The notes: generated from the letters alone by a model not told the origin. Shown: positions 21,291 to 30,382, counted from the first letter of the stretch. The stretch is 64,000 nt of DNA from Bacillus renqingensis (GCF_016464375.1 NZ_JADDIU010000003.1:62001-126000), one strand, 5' to 3'. Made by a program: numbers and translations.

Positions 21291-21350
21291 TTTACATTTT
21301 GGAATAGCTATTGTATACTACTTTAAGTTAAATCGGAATGATTCTTAAAT
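21291..21350 (+). promoter_or_regulatory. Promoter with candidate Zur box for the zinc uptake operon
   Basis: TTTACA (21291-21296), a 17-base spacer and TATACT (21314-21319) form a SigA-type promoter. A 21-base imperfect palindrome at 21330-21350 lies just past the expected start site. Its left arm AAATCGGAAT matches nine of ten positions of the B. subtilis Zur half-site as I recall it; the right arm ATTCTTAAAT is weaker. The operon downstream encodes Zur itself, so zinc-dependent autoregulation is likely. Confidence 0.7.
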
Positions 21351-21371
21351 AAAGGTGAGAGTGTATGGTTT

Positions 21372-22148
21372 ATGGCATCTATTATTGAAATAAAGCATTT
21401 GTTTTATCGTTATGAAAAGGATATTGTCCTTGATAATATTAATTTATCTATTCCGGAGGGGTCTTTTTTAGCGATTGTCGGGCCAAACGGTTCAGGTAAA
21501 TCGACATTACTGAAGTTGATTTTGGGATTGTTAAAGCCACAAAAAGGGAGAATTCAGTTATTTGGTCAGGAAATAAGCAAATTTAAAGACTGGCAGAAAA
21601 TTGGCTATGTATCCCAAAAGGCTAATTCATTCAATACCGGATTTCCGGCAACTGTATTTGAAGTTGTTGCAAGTGGATTAACAAAAAGCATTGGGATCTT
21701 TAAGTTTTTTAAAAAGGAAGATGCGGCAAAGGTAGACCAAGCATTGGAAGCTGTAGGGATGGAGCCGTTTCGCAGGCGGAATATTGGCGAGCTCTCAGGT
21801 GGACAACAGCAACGGGTGTTTATTGCCCGGGCCTTAGTCAGTGACCCGAAGCTGTTGATTCTAGACGAACCGACAGTCGGCGTTGATGCCGAAAACGTTA
21901 CAACCTTTTACCAAATGTTAAGTGATTTAAATAGAAACCGCGGGATAACATTGCTGCTCGTCACCCACGATATCGGCACCATATCTGATAAGGTGTCGCA
22001 TGTGGCCTGCTTAAATAAGCATTTGCATTTTCATGGAGAGACAAAAGAATTTGAACAAATGAGACTGGAAGAGATGTCAAAAACCTATGGTCATGAGGTA
22101 CACTTGCTTTCACATCAGCATCAACATGAACATGGAGGCGTACGATAA
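21372..22148 (+). CDS. znuC: Zinc (metal) ABC transporter, ATP-binding subunit
   Basis: A 258-residue ABC ATPase with Walker A GPNGSGKST (about 36-44), signature LSGGQQQR (about 141), Walker B LLILDEP and the H-loop THD. A histidine-rich C-terminus (HQHQHEHGG) suggests handling of zinc. Next come a ZnuB-type permease and a Fur-family regulator of the Zur type, which argues for zinc rather than manganese. The substrate-binding lipoprotein is not encoded here and must be elsewhere. Stop and next start overlap as TAATG. Confidence 0.9.
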   Translation: MASIIEIKHLFYRYEKDIVLDNINLSIPEGSFLAIVGPNGSGKSTLLKLILGLLKPQKGRIQLFGQEISKFKDWQKIGYVSQKANSFNTGFPATVFEVVASGLTKSIGIFKFFKKEDAAKVDQALEAVGMEPFRRRNIGELSGGQQQRVFIARALVSDPKLLILDEPTVGVDAENVTTFYQMLSDLNRNRGITLLLVTHDIGTISDKVSHVACLNKHLHFHGETKEFEQMRLEEMSKTYGHEVHLLSHQHQHEHGGVR

Positions 22149-23020
22149 TGATCCAAGGGATATTTCATTATGAATTCTTGCAAAATGCCTTCTTAACAGG
22201 ACTCATGATTGGCTTTCTCGCCCCCTTATTAGGAGTATTCATCGTTGTCAGGAGATTGTCATTGATTGCAGATGCTCTTAGCCATGTTACTTTAGCAGGG
22301 ATTGCCGCAAGTTTGCTGATTGAAAGAAAGTTTACACTGATGGCTGGTTTAAACCCTCTTTATTTAGGAATGGTCTTTTCGGTTGGTGGGTCATTACTTA
22401 TTGAAAAGCTTCGCGGCGTTTATAAGCATTATCAGGAGCTTGCGATTCCGATTATCCTGTCCGGCGGCATTGGCTTGGGGGTCATTTTCATCTCTCTTGC
22501 CAACGGTTTTAATACAGATTTGTTCAGTTATTTATTTGGCAGTGTTACCGCAGTAAGCAGAACGGATTTACTCGTCATTTTGGTGATAAGTGTTCTTGTG
22601 ATTACATGGATTATTTTATTGTATAAAGAATTGTTTATTTTGTCTTTCGATGAGGAACATGCAAAGGCTTCAGGTATTCCTGCGAAAAGCATTCATTTTA
22701 TTTTTATTGTGATGGTTGCGCTTGTAATTGCCGCTTCCATGAGAATTGTCGGGATTCTCTTAGTTTCATCATTGATGACCTTGCCGGTTGCCGCAAGTAT
22801 CCGCATAGCGAAAGGATTTAAGCAGACCATTTTTTTCTCGATCCTCTTTGGCGAGATTTCGGTGCTTGGCGGGTTATTTATCGCCTATTATTTAGATTTG
22901 GCTCCGGGTGGTACCATTGTGATGATCGCCGTATTCATCTTAGTTTTAACGATTGTTTGTAAAAAATTCATGATAAAAAGACATGTGCAAAAGGAGATTC
23001 AGTACAATGAACGTTCATGA
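22148..23020 (+). CDS. znuB: Zinc (metal) ABC transporter, permease subunit
   Basis: A 290-residue membrane protein of the ABC-3 family with about eight membrane helices. It has the family start ([20 protein letters not shown]), the early [13 protein letters not shown] motif and the later [13 protein letters not shown] segment that contacts the ATPase. It forms the membrane channel for the ATPase encoded just upstream, with which it overlaps by one base. zur starts inside its last 14 bases. Confidence 0.91.
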   Translation: MIQGIFHYEFLQNAFLTGLMIGFLAPLLGVFIVVRRLSLIADALSHVTLAGIAASLLIERKFTLMAGLNPLYLGMVFSVGGSLLIEKLRGVYKHYQELAIPIILSGGIGLGVIFISLANGFNTDLFSYLFGSVTAVSRTDLLVILVISVLVITWIILLYKELFILSFDEEHAKASGIPAKSIHFIFIVMVALVIAASMRIVGILLVSSLMTLPVAASIRIAKGFKQTIFFSILFGEISVLGGLFIAYYLDLAPGGTIVMIAVFILVLTIVCKKFMIKRHVQKEIQYNERS

Positions 23021-23420
23021 AGCCATTCAATATTTAAAGGAAAATGGATTTAAACAGACCGATAAGAGGGAAGATATGCTGCAAGTGTTTGCAGACAACG
23101 ATAAGTATTTAACGGCTAAGGATGTATTGGAACAGTTAAAGGATGAATATCCGGGTCTAAGCTTTGATACGATTTATCGCAATCTGGCCCTGTTTGTTAA
23201 TATGGGAATCTTGGAGATGACCGAATTATCAGGTGAAAAGCATTTTCGCTTTACATGTGCAGGGCATCATCACCATCACCACTTCATCTGTTTATCATGC
23301 GGCAAAACAAAAGAAATCGAAACATGTCCAATGGATGTATTAACGGAAAACCTAAAAGGATACGAAATTTCCGACCATAAATTTGAAATTTACGGAAGGT
23401 GCCCTGATTGTAATCAGTAA
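23007..23420 (+). CDS. zur: Zinc uptake regulator Zur (Fur family)
   Basis: A 137-residue Fur-family repressor. A winged HTH fills the first 80 residues ([16 protein letters not shown]). The hinge-dimerisation part carries six consecutive His after CAG, and two C-x2-C pairs (CLSC, CPDC) bind the structural zinc. ATG 23007 with AAGGAG upstream is preferred over an in-frame start at 22983. With zinc bound it should repress the uptake operon it belongs to (box at 21330). The other Fur-family choices, PerR and Fur, fit the context less well. Confidence 0.88.
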   Translation: MNVHEAIQYLKENGFKQTDKREDMLQVFADNDKYLTAKDVLEQLKDEYPGLSFDTIYRNLALFVNMGILEMTELSGEKHFRFTCAGHHHHHHFICLSCGKTKEIETCPMDVLTENLKGYEISDHKFEIYGRCPDCNQ

Positions 23421-23421
23421 G

Positions 23422-23454
23422 AAAAACCGGCTTGCAGTGAGCAAGCTGGTTTTT
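23422..23454. terminator. Bidirectional terminator zur / yqfW
   Basis: 14-base arms (23422-23435 with 23441-23454), one mismatch, with A tract and T tract on the two sides; shared by converging genes. Confidence 0.88.
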
Positions 23455-24052
23455 ACGATGTAGACGATACTTGAGATGAATTCCCCTGCTGGTTTAACCA
23501 GTCTTCCACCCAAATCACTGCTTCTTTCCAATTATTAACACGAATAACCCCTTTAGGAAGCGGATCTTGGTTATAGGGTGTGTTAAATAAAATGACAGGG
23601 ATCTGGCATTCTTCATGGATGGCAACGGCATTATCGTGTTTATCCTCAAAAAAGATATCAATGCTGTGTCTTTTTATTGTTTCCACCTTGTCATGGGAAC
23701 CAATTAATTCGATATGGTGAAACGTTAGTCCATGGTCGACAAACCATTTTTCGGTAACATCTAATAAATGAGGACCACGAGCACTGATGAAAAATAATTC
23801 ATGTGCTTTTTTCCATTTATCTAATGCCTGTTTTGCACCTGCTGCGATGGGAGAAGCTTGATAAATCATCGCCTCATTTTTCGAAAACCAGTTGGCAAAT
23901 ACTTCACCTGATACATTAACAAATGGTGTTAAATCATATTGATTAATTTCCTCATAGCGAATATTCATATCAAAGGCTTTATTGATAAAAGGTATAAGCG
24001 ATCTTGGGCAGGTAACAGTTCCATCTATGTCAATTCCAAATCTTTTTTTCAT
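23453..24052 (-). CDS. yqfW: HAD-type nucleotidase (YqfW, 5'-deoxyribonucleotidase family)
   Basis: A 199-residue HAD hydrolase. The catalytic motif I DIDGTV is at residues 6-11 and motif II ISAR near 90; the acidic motif FFEDKHDNA is near 135. It matches the NT5C/YqfW group annotated as 5'(3')-deoxyribonucleotidase-like; the true substrate is unknown. ATG 24052 is used; a TTG five codons earlier is possible. Convergent with zur. Confidence 0.86.
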   Translation of the reverse strand: MKKRFGIDIDGTVTCPRSLIPFINKAFDMNIRYEEINQYDLTPFVNVSGEVFANWFSKNEAMIYQASPIAAGAKQALDKWKKAHELFFISARGPHLLDVTEKWFVDHGLTFHHIELIGSHDKVETIKRHSIDIFFEDKHDNAVAIHEECQIPVILFNTPYNQDPLPKGVIRVNNWKEAVIWVEDWLNQQGNSSQVSSTS

Positions 24053-24245
24053 CTTCCGCACCTTCAATTACATAATGTTACGATTTCATTTTACCAAAGA
24101 AAAGTGAATCCAAAAGCCAAATTTTTAAGAAAAATTTTCGTGAAATGAAACAACTCACTATTTGAGACAAACATTAACATAGTAAAGATGAGTGTTTAGT
24201 AAAGAATAATGAATGCTCCTAATACTACAAAGCGAGGGATGCGAA

Positions 24246-24785
24246 TTGGCAAATAAAAGTTCCAATAAAGAAAAGGAAGCTTGTAAGGGTTCAACCCAAA
24301 GTTGTTCTTCAAAAATGAGGGAAGAAACAGCTTCTGAAATCGCAGCACCTGTCTCAACACAAGGCGCGAACTATAAAGAAGAAACAGCTTCCGAAATCGG
24401 GGCAGCTGCTCCATTTAGGGTCTCCCTGCGTAAGGACGACCATTCTCCCCAGCAAGGAGCAAAGTCGCCAATGGCTTCAAGGAAACAACAGGAAGAAACA
24501 GCAGCAGAAATTGCGGCCCCTGTTCCTGTTGTTCGCAACAGCCAGCAAGGGCAGAACACGAATGCAACAGGCGGGGCAGCAGTAACAGGTGGAACAGGTT
24601 TAGGAACCGTTGCGATTGCCTTATCGATTTTGTCGCTGTTTGTATTGCCGATTCTTTTTGGTGCCGCCGGGATCGTTCTTGGATTCGTTGCAAGGCGCAG
24701 GGGTGCAGAAGGACTTGGCGCATGGGCAATTGGTATTGGAGCGGTATCGATTATCATCGGTATCTTTATTCTTCCATTTTTCTAA
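24246..24785 (+). CDS. yqfX: YqfX-like membrane protein with repeated EETAxEIAAPV motif
   Basis: Product of 179 residues starting at TTG 24246 with GAGGG nine bases upstream. The first 110 residues are polar and low-complexity and contain three copies of an 11-residue motif: EETASEIAAPV, EETASEIGAAA, EETAAEIAAPV. The C-terminal 65 residues carry two hydrophobic helices of the DUF4190 kind with a GFVARRRGAEGLGAWAIG loop between. It corresponds in place and C-terminus to B. subtilis yqfX. Function unknown. Confidence 0.8.
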   Translation: MANKSSNKEKEACKGSTQSCSSKMREETASEIAAPVSTQGANYKEETASEIGAAAPFRVSLRKDDHSPQQGAKSPMASRKQQEETAAEIAAPVPVVRNSQQGQNTNATGGAAVTGGTGLGTVAIALSILSLFVLPILFGAAGIVLGFVARRRGAEGLGAWAIGIGAVSIIIGIFILPFF

Positions 24786-24802
24786 ATTGGCTAAGAAATG
24801 GC

Positions 24803-24839
24803 AAAAAGAAATCCGGTATACTACACCGGATTTCTTTTT
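24803..24839. terminator. Bidirectional terminator yqfX / ispG
   Basis: Perfect 15-bp arms (24803-24817 with 24825-24839), A-rich on one side and T-rich on the other, between converging genes. Confidence 0.92.
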
Positions 24840-24841
24840 GG

Positions 24842-25951
24842 TTATTTAACGGTCTTTTCTTCCGCGGCTTGTTTCCGGAAGTATTCTTCCGCGAGCTGGT
24901 CAATTTCCTTTTTCAATTCTTCGACCATTTGCGCTTCTGGTACTTTACGGACAATTTGTCCCTTCCGAAATAGCAGGCCTTCGCCGCGGGCACCGGCAAT
25001 ACCGATATCTGCCTCGCGTGCCTCTCCAGGTCCATTAACGGCACAGCCGAGAACAGATACTTTAATCGGTGCCTTAATGTTTTGGATATATTCTTCTACT
25101 TCGTTCGCAATGCTGATAAGGTCGATTTCAATCCTTCCACAGGTAGGGCAGGAGATCAATGTTGCCGCATTTGATGAAAGATGGAATACTTTCAATAGCT
25201 CACGGGCTACCTTCACCTCTTGAACCGGGTCAGCACTTAAGGAGACGCGAAGTGTATTGCCAATTCCCTTGTTGATGATTGCTCCTAAACCGGCGGCACT
25301 TTTTATTGTACCGGAAAATAACGTTCCCGATTCGGTAATCCCTAAATGCAATGGATAATCAAAAGTACGTGCTGCTTTCTCATAAGCCTCAATGGCCAGA
25401 TTGACATCCGATGCCTTCATCGAAACGATGATGTCGTGAAAATCTAAATCCTCAAGAATTTTAATATGATGGAGAGCACTTTCGACCATGCCGTCAGCGG
25501 TTGGATAACCGTATTTATCGAGAATTCTTTTTTCAAGTGAACCGGCGTTGACGCCAATCCGAATTGGAATTCCCTTCTCTTTTGCTGCTTTGACGACGGC
25601 CTCAACCTTTTCCCGTCTGCCGATGTTTCCCGGATTAATTCTGATTTTATCGGCACCGCCCTCAATTGCCTTGAGAGCCAGCTTATAGTCGAAATGAATA
25701 TCAACGACAAGCGGGATATTGATCCGTTTTTTGATATCTGCAATAGCATTGGCAGCTCGTTCATCTGGACATGCGACACGGACGATTTGGCAGCCTGCAT
25801 CCTCCAAACGTTTTATCTCGGCAACCGTTGCCTCGACATCATGTGTCTTGGTTGTCGTCATACTTTGAATAATTAATTCATTGCTCCCGCCAATCGTTAA
25901 GTTGCCTACCTTAACCGGCCGGGTTTTGGTACGATGTATAATTTCACTCAC
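24842..25951 (-). CDS. ispG: 4-hydroxy-3-methylbut-2-en-1-yl diphosphate synthase IspG
   Basis: A 369-residue enzyme of the MEP pathway that converts MEcPP to HMBPP, the substrate of IspH encoded at 16.6 kb. A TIM barrel makes up the first two thirds ([22 protein letters not shown]). The [4Fe-4S] ligands are the two Cys of CPTCGR near residue 267 and the Cys of [11 protein letters not shown] near 302; the fourth, Glu, lies in the same region. The start is GTG at 25951, with GAAGGGG upstream. Confidence 0.96.
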   Translation of the reverse strand: MSEIIHRTKTRPVKVGNLTIGGSNELIIQSMTTTKTHDVEATVAEIKRLEDAGCQIVRVACPDERAANAIADIKKRINIPLVVDIHFDYKLALKAIEGGADKIRINPGNIGRREKVEAVVKAAKEKGIPIRIGVNAGSLEKRILDKYGYPTADGMVESALHHIKILEDLDFHDIIVSMKASDVNLAIEAYEKAARTFDYPLHLGITESGTLFSGTIKSAAGLGAIINKGIGNTLRVSLSADPVQEVKVARELLKVFHLSSNAATLISCPTCGRIEIDLISIANEVEEYIQNIKAPIKVSVLGCAVNGPGEAREADIGIAGARGEGLLFRKGQIVRKVPEAQMVEELKKEIDQLAEEYFRKQAAEEKTVK

Positions 25952-26060
25952 GTGTTGTTCGCCCCTTCAAATGAATTCGATGGTGAGGGATAAAAAAACA
26001 GTTCATTGCTATTCTATCAGCGTCCCACTATCTTTGACAAGGATAAAGGTTTTTCTCTCC

Positions 26061-26390
26061 TTAGTCTGAGTAATCGGGAAAATGATAGGTGGAGCCTATT
26101 CTAATTTTTTCCGGATGCTGGCCGGGGTTTAACTTTTTGAAGTCGTTTATTAAATCAGTAATCGATACCGGAAGTGGTTTGCCTAATTGATGTTCGACAA
26201 TGGAAATAACGGTTTCTCCAGGTTTTACCTTCGCTTCAAATGAAGGTAAGGCTGTCTTAGACTTTTGTGTCGTTTCATTGATAACTTCTTCCCGGTTTAT
26301 CGCGGAGGAAGGAAGGGTACCGACGGTTAAATCAAAATAAATTACATATAGGACTAAAACGGCAAACAGGACTCCAAATAATTTTCTCAT
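26061..26390 (-). CDS. yqfZ: LysM-domain protein (YqfZ)
   Basis: Small protein of 109 residues with an N-terminal membrane anchor or signal (about 3-20) and a C-terminal LysM-like fold beginning VKPGETVISIVEHQLG near residue 58 and ending IRIGSTYHFPDY. It probably sits on the outside of the membrane and touches peptidoglycan. ATG 26390 is set by GGAGG eight bases upstream. Located between ispG and yqgB as in B. subtilis. Confidence 0.85.
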   Translation of the reverse strand: MRKLFGVLFAVLVLYVIYFDLTVGTLPSSAINREEVINETTQKSKTALPSFEAKVKPGETVISIVEHQLGKPLPVSITDLINDFKKLNPGQHPEKIRIGSTYHFPDYSD

Positions 26391-26454
26391 CGGACAAGCC
26401 TCCATATGGGGATTTATACATACGTATGCTTGTCCATTGGTAAATAGAACGAAC

Positions 26455-26479
26455 AAAAGCAGCCGTTTAGGCTGCTTTT
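26455..26479 (-). terminator. Terminator at the end of yqgB
   Basis: Stem AAAAGCAGCC / GGCTGCTTTT (10 bp) overlaps the last codons and stop of yqgB. On the minus strand TTTTGTTCGTTC follows. Confidence 0.8.
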
Positions 26480-27237
26480 TTCTGTCCTGGTATTTCTTTG
26501 ATGGCTAACATTAAGACGATAATGGCCACGAACCAATTAATCCAAAAGCTATTAGGGACTGATGTTTTAAGGGCAGCCATGACGGTGAAAAATAGTGTCG
26601 GCAATGTTTCACTGTAGGCTGCCATTCTCCATAAGTGACGGTAAGAAAGCCTTTTTCCGGTAATATTTTTTAAGGCTAAACCAATAAGAGCAAGAACGGA
26701 TACTTCAATAAAGCTTGCTGCACTGGAAAATAAATAGATGAAAATTGAAACTACAGGGATGATAATCCCTTTTAAGCCGATCATACTATTGATTAAATCA
26801 AGCAGGTCTTTCTTCGTGATGTTTAATCCCATCATGGAGTATTGATAGGTTTCACTTTGCCCGCCAGCCGTTAAAACAAATTGATCCTTTAAGAGTGCGA
26901 AGGCATTTCCTTCAGCTTCAACATCTTCAGCAGAAACGGTTCCTGTTGGATCGAGAAAAAAAGTGAAATCTTCTACGTTCATCGTAATCGGGACTTTAGT
27001 TTTTGCTGACAACTGGCCATCTTTTATCGAAAAGGCAGGTACTTCATCTTGAAAAAAGCTTTTCGCAGAATCCAATCCAGAAGATAATGCGGTGCTTAAA
27101 TAGACAATTGCAGGCAGAACGGAAATAAATGTTAGAAGGAAGACATAAAGAATGGTTTTTCCAATTCCTTGAAAGCGAAATAAGGCAATATCCTTCGGAG
27201 AATAGGTACTTTTATAAAGCTGCTTAAATATATTCAT
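26467..27237 (-). CDS. yqgB: DUF1189 family membrane protein (YqgB)
   Basis: A 256-residue membrane protein with one helix near residue 30, a soluble extracytoplasmic part of about 110 residues, and four or so helices in the C-terminal half (GIIIPVVSIFIYLFSSAASF and later). It matches DUF1189 proteins found here in other bacilli; function unknown. ATG 27237 is preferred with AAGGTGG six bases upstream. The final codons form part of the terminator stem. Confidence 0.84.
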   Translation of the reverse strand: MNIFKQLYKSTYSPKDIALFRFQGIGKTILYVFLLTFISVLPAIVYLSTALSSGLDSAKSFFQDEVPAFSIKDGQLSAKTKVPITMNVEDFTFFLDPTGTVSAEDVEAEGNAFALLKDQFVLTAGGQSETYQYSMMGLNITKKDLLDLINSMIGLKGIIIPVVSIFIYLFSSAASFIEVSVLALIGLALKNITGKRLSYRHLWRMAAYSETLPTLFFTVMAALKTSVPNSFWINWFVAIIVLMLAIKEIPGQKKAA

Positions 27238-27320
27238 AATGACCACCTTAAAATAGATTCACCTTACTATTTTAGCCTTTGTCCAGGCAATATACAAGAA
27301 TGGGCTGAAAGATTAGATAA

Positions 27321-27353
27321 AAGAAAAAATACACCGCCTTTACAGAAAGGCGG
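27321..27353 (-). terminator. Terminator of the FNR-type regulator gene
   Basis: Stem CCGCCTTT / AAAGGCGG (27334-27341 with 27346-27353); on the minus strand a TATTTTTTC tract follows. Confidence 0.85.
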
Positions 27354-27369
27354 CGTTGCGTTTTTTCCA

Positions 27370-28065
27370 TTAATTAATTCCGCAAATTTCGTAGGAGCAG
27401 TTTTGACAGTCAACCGCTTCTTTTAAATAGGCTAATTTTTTTACGGTGAACTTTTGGTTTTCATAGCCAATCACGTCTTTTTCCCGTAAATCCATTAAGG
27501 AGCGCTGGATCACTTCTCTTGTTCCATAGGTTAAATTGGCCAATTCCTGATGTGTTAATGGGAGATCGATGAGAATTCCGTCCTTTGTCATTACGCCATA
27601 TGAATTGCATAAGCGAATTAAGATGGAATACAGGCCGCCTTTTTTCCCATTCATTATCAAGTCTTGACATTTCATTTGTGCTTTTAAGTAGCTTGTGCTT
27701 AGCCAGGAAACAAGGGCATTCATCGCTTCAGCATCTGTCAAAACAAAGTCTTCAAACTGTTCCCTTTTGATGATAAGCAGTTCACAATCAGTCAATGTTT
27801 TTGCGTAAAATTGGTATCGAGGATTTGCTTTAAATAGCTGATACTCAACAATTAGTTCTTGATTGTTTAAAATTTTTAGAATAAACTCTTTGCCACGTAC
27901 ATGGACCCTTCCGAGGGCAATACTTCCATTTAACAATAAATAAACATATTGGGCAGGGTCTTTCTCCTGAAAGAGGACAGATCCCGCTCTAACCTTTTGA
28001 ACAGGCTCGATTTTGTTGAAAAAATGATGCAACAACTGATAGATTGAATAGCCGGTTTCAGTCAT
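27370..28065 (-). CDS. fnr: Crp/Fnr-family regulator with FNR-type C-terminal cysteines
   Basis: A 231-residue regulator. A cyclic-nucleotide-type effector domain covers about 15-135, and a Crp-type HTH about 165-210 (TYGTREVIQRSLMDLREKD). The last residues contain C220-x2-C223-x4-C228, the same spacing as the three C-terminal cluster cysteines of B. subtilis Fnr (C227, C230, C235). This suggests an oxygen- or redox-sensing [4Fe-4S] protein. It is divergent from sodA, where B. subtilis has other genes, so it may be a paralogue rather than the narGHJI-linked Fnr. Gene symbol is therefore tentative. Confidence 0.8.
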   Translation of the reverse strand: MTETGYSIYQLLHHFFNKIEPVQKVRAGSVLFQEKDPAQYVYLLLNGSIALGRVHVRGKEFILKILNNQELIVEYQLFKANPRYQFYAKTLTDCELLIIKREQFEDFVLTDAEAMNALVSWLSTSYLKAQMKCQDLIMNGKKGGLYSILIRLCNSYGVMTKDGILIDLPLTHQELANLTYGTREVIQRSLMDLREKDVIGYENQKFTVKKLAYLKEAVDCQNCSYEICGIN

Positions 28066-28403
28066 TTTTCGCCACTCCCTTTAACCTTTGTAGCTTGATT
28101 AAATGAAATAATCCCGATAATGTCAATATGTTGTTAACATAAAATGGAAGCGTTTGAAGGGCAATATGACAAAAATCGTTGACAGAACGCTATTTCAATG
28201 AATCATGACAATTTTTCGAAAGGTTTAAGAGGGATAAATCCTCTATGAAAAGGCTATTATAAATATGGTAAAACATAAGCTTTTTATTTGAATCTCTTGG
28301 TTAACTTTGGTATCTTAAAATTAAAGCTTTAGAAAAATTCTTAAAACATAATTCTTTTAAGAATGTCTAAGGCCAAAAAAATATTACATAGGAGGAATTA
28401 TCC
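28066..28403. other. Divergent intergenic region fnr-type gene / sodA
   Basis: 338 bases without a gene. It must hold the promoters of both genes. TTGACA occurs at 28179-28184 but has no good -10 at 17 bases. No clear TGTGA-N6-TCACA FNR site is seen. A 10-bp inverted repeat near sodA is listed separately. Confidence 0.5.
28337..28364. promoter_or_regulatory. Inverted repeat upstream of sodA (candidate operator)
   Basis: ATTCTTAAAA (28337-28346) and TTTTAAGAAT (28355-28364) are perfect complements 8 bases apart, ending 39 bases before the sodA start. AT-only pairing and no T run argue against a terminator; an operator or a promoter-proximal hairpin is possible. Confidence 0.4.
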
Positions 28404-29012
28404 ATGGCATTTGAATTACCAAAATTACCTTATCCAGAAGATGCACTTGAGCCACACATTGATAAAGAAACAATGAACATCCATCACACTAGGCATCACA
28501 ACACATATGTTACAAATTTAAACAATGCTTTAGCAGGTAATGAAGAATTGCTTTCAAAATCAGTTGAAGAGGTTATTTCTCATTTAGATGCAGTTCCTGA
28601 GGCTGCTCGCACAGCTGTTCGTAATAATGGCGGTGGCCATGCTAACCACTCATTGTTCTGGACAATTCTTTCTCCAAATGGCGGCGGTGCACCAACTGGT
28701 GAATTGGCAGATGCAATTAACAAAAAATTTGGCAGCTTTGAAAACTTTAAAGAGGAGTTTGCTAAAGCAGCAACTACTCGCTTTGGCTCCGGCTGGGCAT
28801 GGCTTTCTGTCAATAATGGCGAATTAGAAGTATCCAGCACCCCTAACCAAGATTCACCATTAATGGAAGGGAAGACTCCTATCCTTGGCCTTGATGTATG
28901 GGAGCATGCTTATTATCTAAAATATCAAAACAAGCGTCCTGACTATATCAATGCTTTCTGGAATGTTATTAACTGGGACGAAGTAGCAAAACGTTATAAC
29001 GCAGCAAAATAA
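28404..29012 (+). CDS. sodA: Manganese-type superoxide dismutase SodA
   Basis: A 202-residue Fe/Mn superoxide dismutase. Metal ligands are in NIHHTRHH (H27), NHSLFW (near residue 82) and [11 protein letters not shown] (near 164-168). The Gly-Gln signature and general similarity to bacillus SodA indicate manganese. It removes superoxide in the cytoplasm. Strong RBS AGGAGG at 28391. Single gene, with a terminator 10 bases after the stop. Confidence 0.97.
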   Translation: MAFELPKLPYPEDALEPHIDKETMNIHHTRHHNTYVTNLNNALAGNEELLSKSVEEVISHLDAVPEAARTAVRNNGGGHANHSLFWTILSPNGGGAPTGELADAINKKFGSFENFKEEFAKAATTRFGSGWAWLSVNNGELEVSSTPNQDSPLMEGKTPILGLDVWEHAYYLKYQNKRPDYINAFWNVINWDEVAKRYNAAK

Positions 29013-29022
29013 TAACGATGAG

Positions 29023-29055
29023 AAAAAGGCGGCTGGCAGGCTGCCTTTTTTATTA
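29023..29055 (+). terminator. Terminator of sodA
   Basis: Stem AAAAAGGCGGC / GCTGCCTTTTT (29023-29033 with 29040-29050, one G-U pair) followed by T-rich sequence. Confidence 0.88.
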
Positions 29056-29125
29056 TGTCCTTTAAATGAATAAGAACAACTATGTTGTTAAAGACTACCT
29101 CTTAAGAAAAAGGGGAGTTTTTTTA

Positions 29126-30349
29126 ATGGCAAAAAAATTTAAATTTCTAGGTGATGTAAAGTTAACGAAAGACTTATCATTATTACTGATTATTGGCGGT
29201 TTATACTCCTTAAGCGTGGCTTTGTCTAATACGTTTGTGAATATTTATTTATGGAAACAAACAGGAAAGTATTCAGATATTGCCCTTTATAACTTGGCAG
29301 TGGTTATACTGCAGCCGCTAACCTTTATACTGGCAGGCCGCTGGGCAAAAAAAATAGATCGAGTTATTGTTCTAAGAATTGGCGTTATTTGTTTATCACT
29401 TTTTTATTTAGCGGTGCTGGTAACAGGGACAAAAGCAGCTTCATTTTTATTGCTTTTAGGCGGTTTATTGGGAGTTGGCTATGGCTTTTATTGGCTCGCC
29501 TACAATGTGTTAACCTTTGAAATTACCGAGCCTGAGACAAGAGATTTTTTTAATGGATTTTTAGGGATATTGTCTTCCATGGGCGGGATGATTGGCCCAA
29601 TTGCAGCCGGACTTATCATTACAAAATTTGAAAAGTTTACCGGTTACACAATTGTATTCGGGCTTTCATTAACATTATTTGCCCTTGCCGTTTTCATGAG
29701 CTTTTCGTTAAAGCGACGGCCAGCAAAAGGGAGCTATCACTTTATACGAATTTTTGAAGAGAGAAGACAAAATGAGAATTGGCGTCTTGTGACAAATGCT
29801 AACTTTTTTCAGGGGCTGCGGGAAGGGACGTTTATATTTGTTATTTCTGTATTTGTTTATATTTCGACAGGGAGTGAGATGGCATTAGGTACATTTGGGC
29901 TACTTAACTCAGGTATCTCTTTTATTGCTTATTTTCTGGCTTCGCGGCTGATTAAAAAGAATTATCGTAAAAAGGCTATCCTTATCGGCGGTCTTCTGCT
30001 TTATGCAGCTGTCATTTTGATTGTCTGGGAAGTAACGTATGCCAAATTATTAATTTATGCCGCTATCATTGCCATTGCCTATCCACTTTTGCTTGTTCCC
30101 TATATTTCCACTACATATGATGTGATTGGGGTAGGATGGAAGGCTGCTGAAATGAGAATTGAATATATCGTGGTCCGAGAGATTTTCTTAAATATCGGCA
30201 GGATTATATCAATTCTTGCTTTCTTAGCAGCGGTTACCTGGTTTAATGAGGAAAAAAGCATTCCAATCCTGCTGCTCATTCTAGGTTTAGGGGATACGAT
30301 TATTTACCTATTTATTAAACGGGTTCATTTACCTGCCGCAACGCGGTGA
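29126..30349 (+). CDS. yqgE: MFS transporter (YqgE-like)
   Basis: Product of 407 residues with about twelve membrane helices and a central charged loop (SLKRRPAKGSYHFIRIFEERRQ), an ordinary major facilitator layout. It lies between sodA and pbpA, as yqgE does in B. subtilis. Substrate unknown. ATG 29126 (MAKKFKFLG) is preceded by AAAAGGGGAG; the earlier ATG at 29066 lacks a site. The stop codon lies inside the terminator stem. Confidence 0.85.
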   Translation: MAKKFKFLGDVKLTKDLSLLLIIGGLYSLSVALSNTFVNIYLWKQTGKYSDIALYNLAVVILQPLTFILAGRWAKKIDRVIVLRIGVICLSLFYLAVLVTGTKAASFLLLLGGLLGVGYGFYWLAYNVLTFEITEPETRDFFNGFLGILSSMGGMIGPIAAGLIITKFEKFTGYTIVFGLSLTLFALAVFMSFSLKRRPAKGSYHFIRIFEERRQNENWRLVTNANFFQGLREGTFIFVISVFVYISTGSEMALGTFGLLNSGISFIAYFLASRLIKKNYRKKAILIGGLLLYAAVILIVWEVTYAKLLIYAAIIAIAYPLLLVPYISTTYDVIGVGWKAAEMRIEYIVVREIFLNIGRIISILAFLAAVTWFNEEKSIPILLLILGLGDTIIYLFIKRVHLPAATR

Positions 30350-30375
30350 GTCTGAAACGACTCACCGCCTTTTTG
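30343..30375 (+). terminator. Terminator of yqgE
   Basis: Perfect 10-bp stem GCGGTGAGTC / GACTCACCGC (30343-30352 with 30359-30368) then CTTTTTG. The stem includes the stop codon. Confidence 0.9.
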
Positions 30376-30382
30376 TTTTTTT

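Noticed and set aside
28179-28202. TTGACA upstream of sodA as a -35 box
   Set aside because: No acceptable -10 hexamer 16-18 bases downstream on that strand, and it is more than 200 bases from the start codon.
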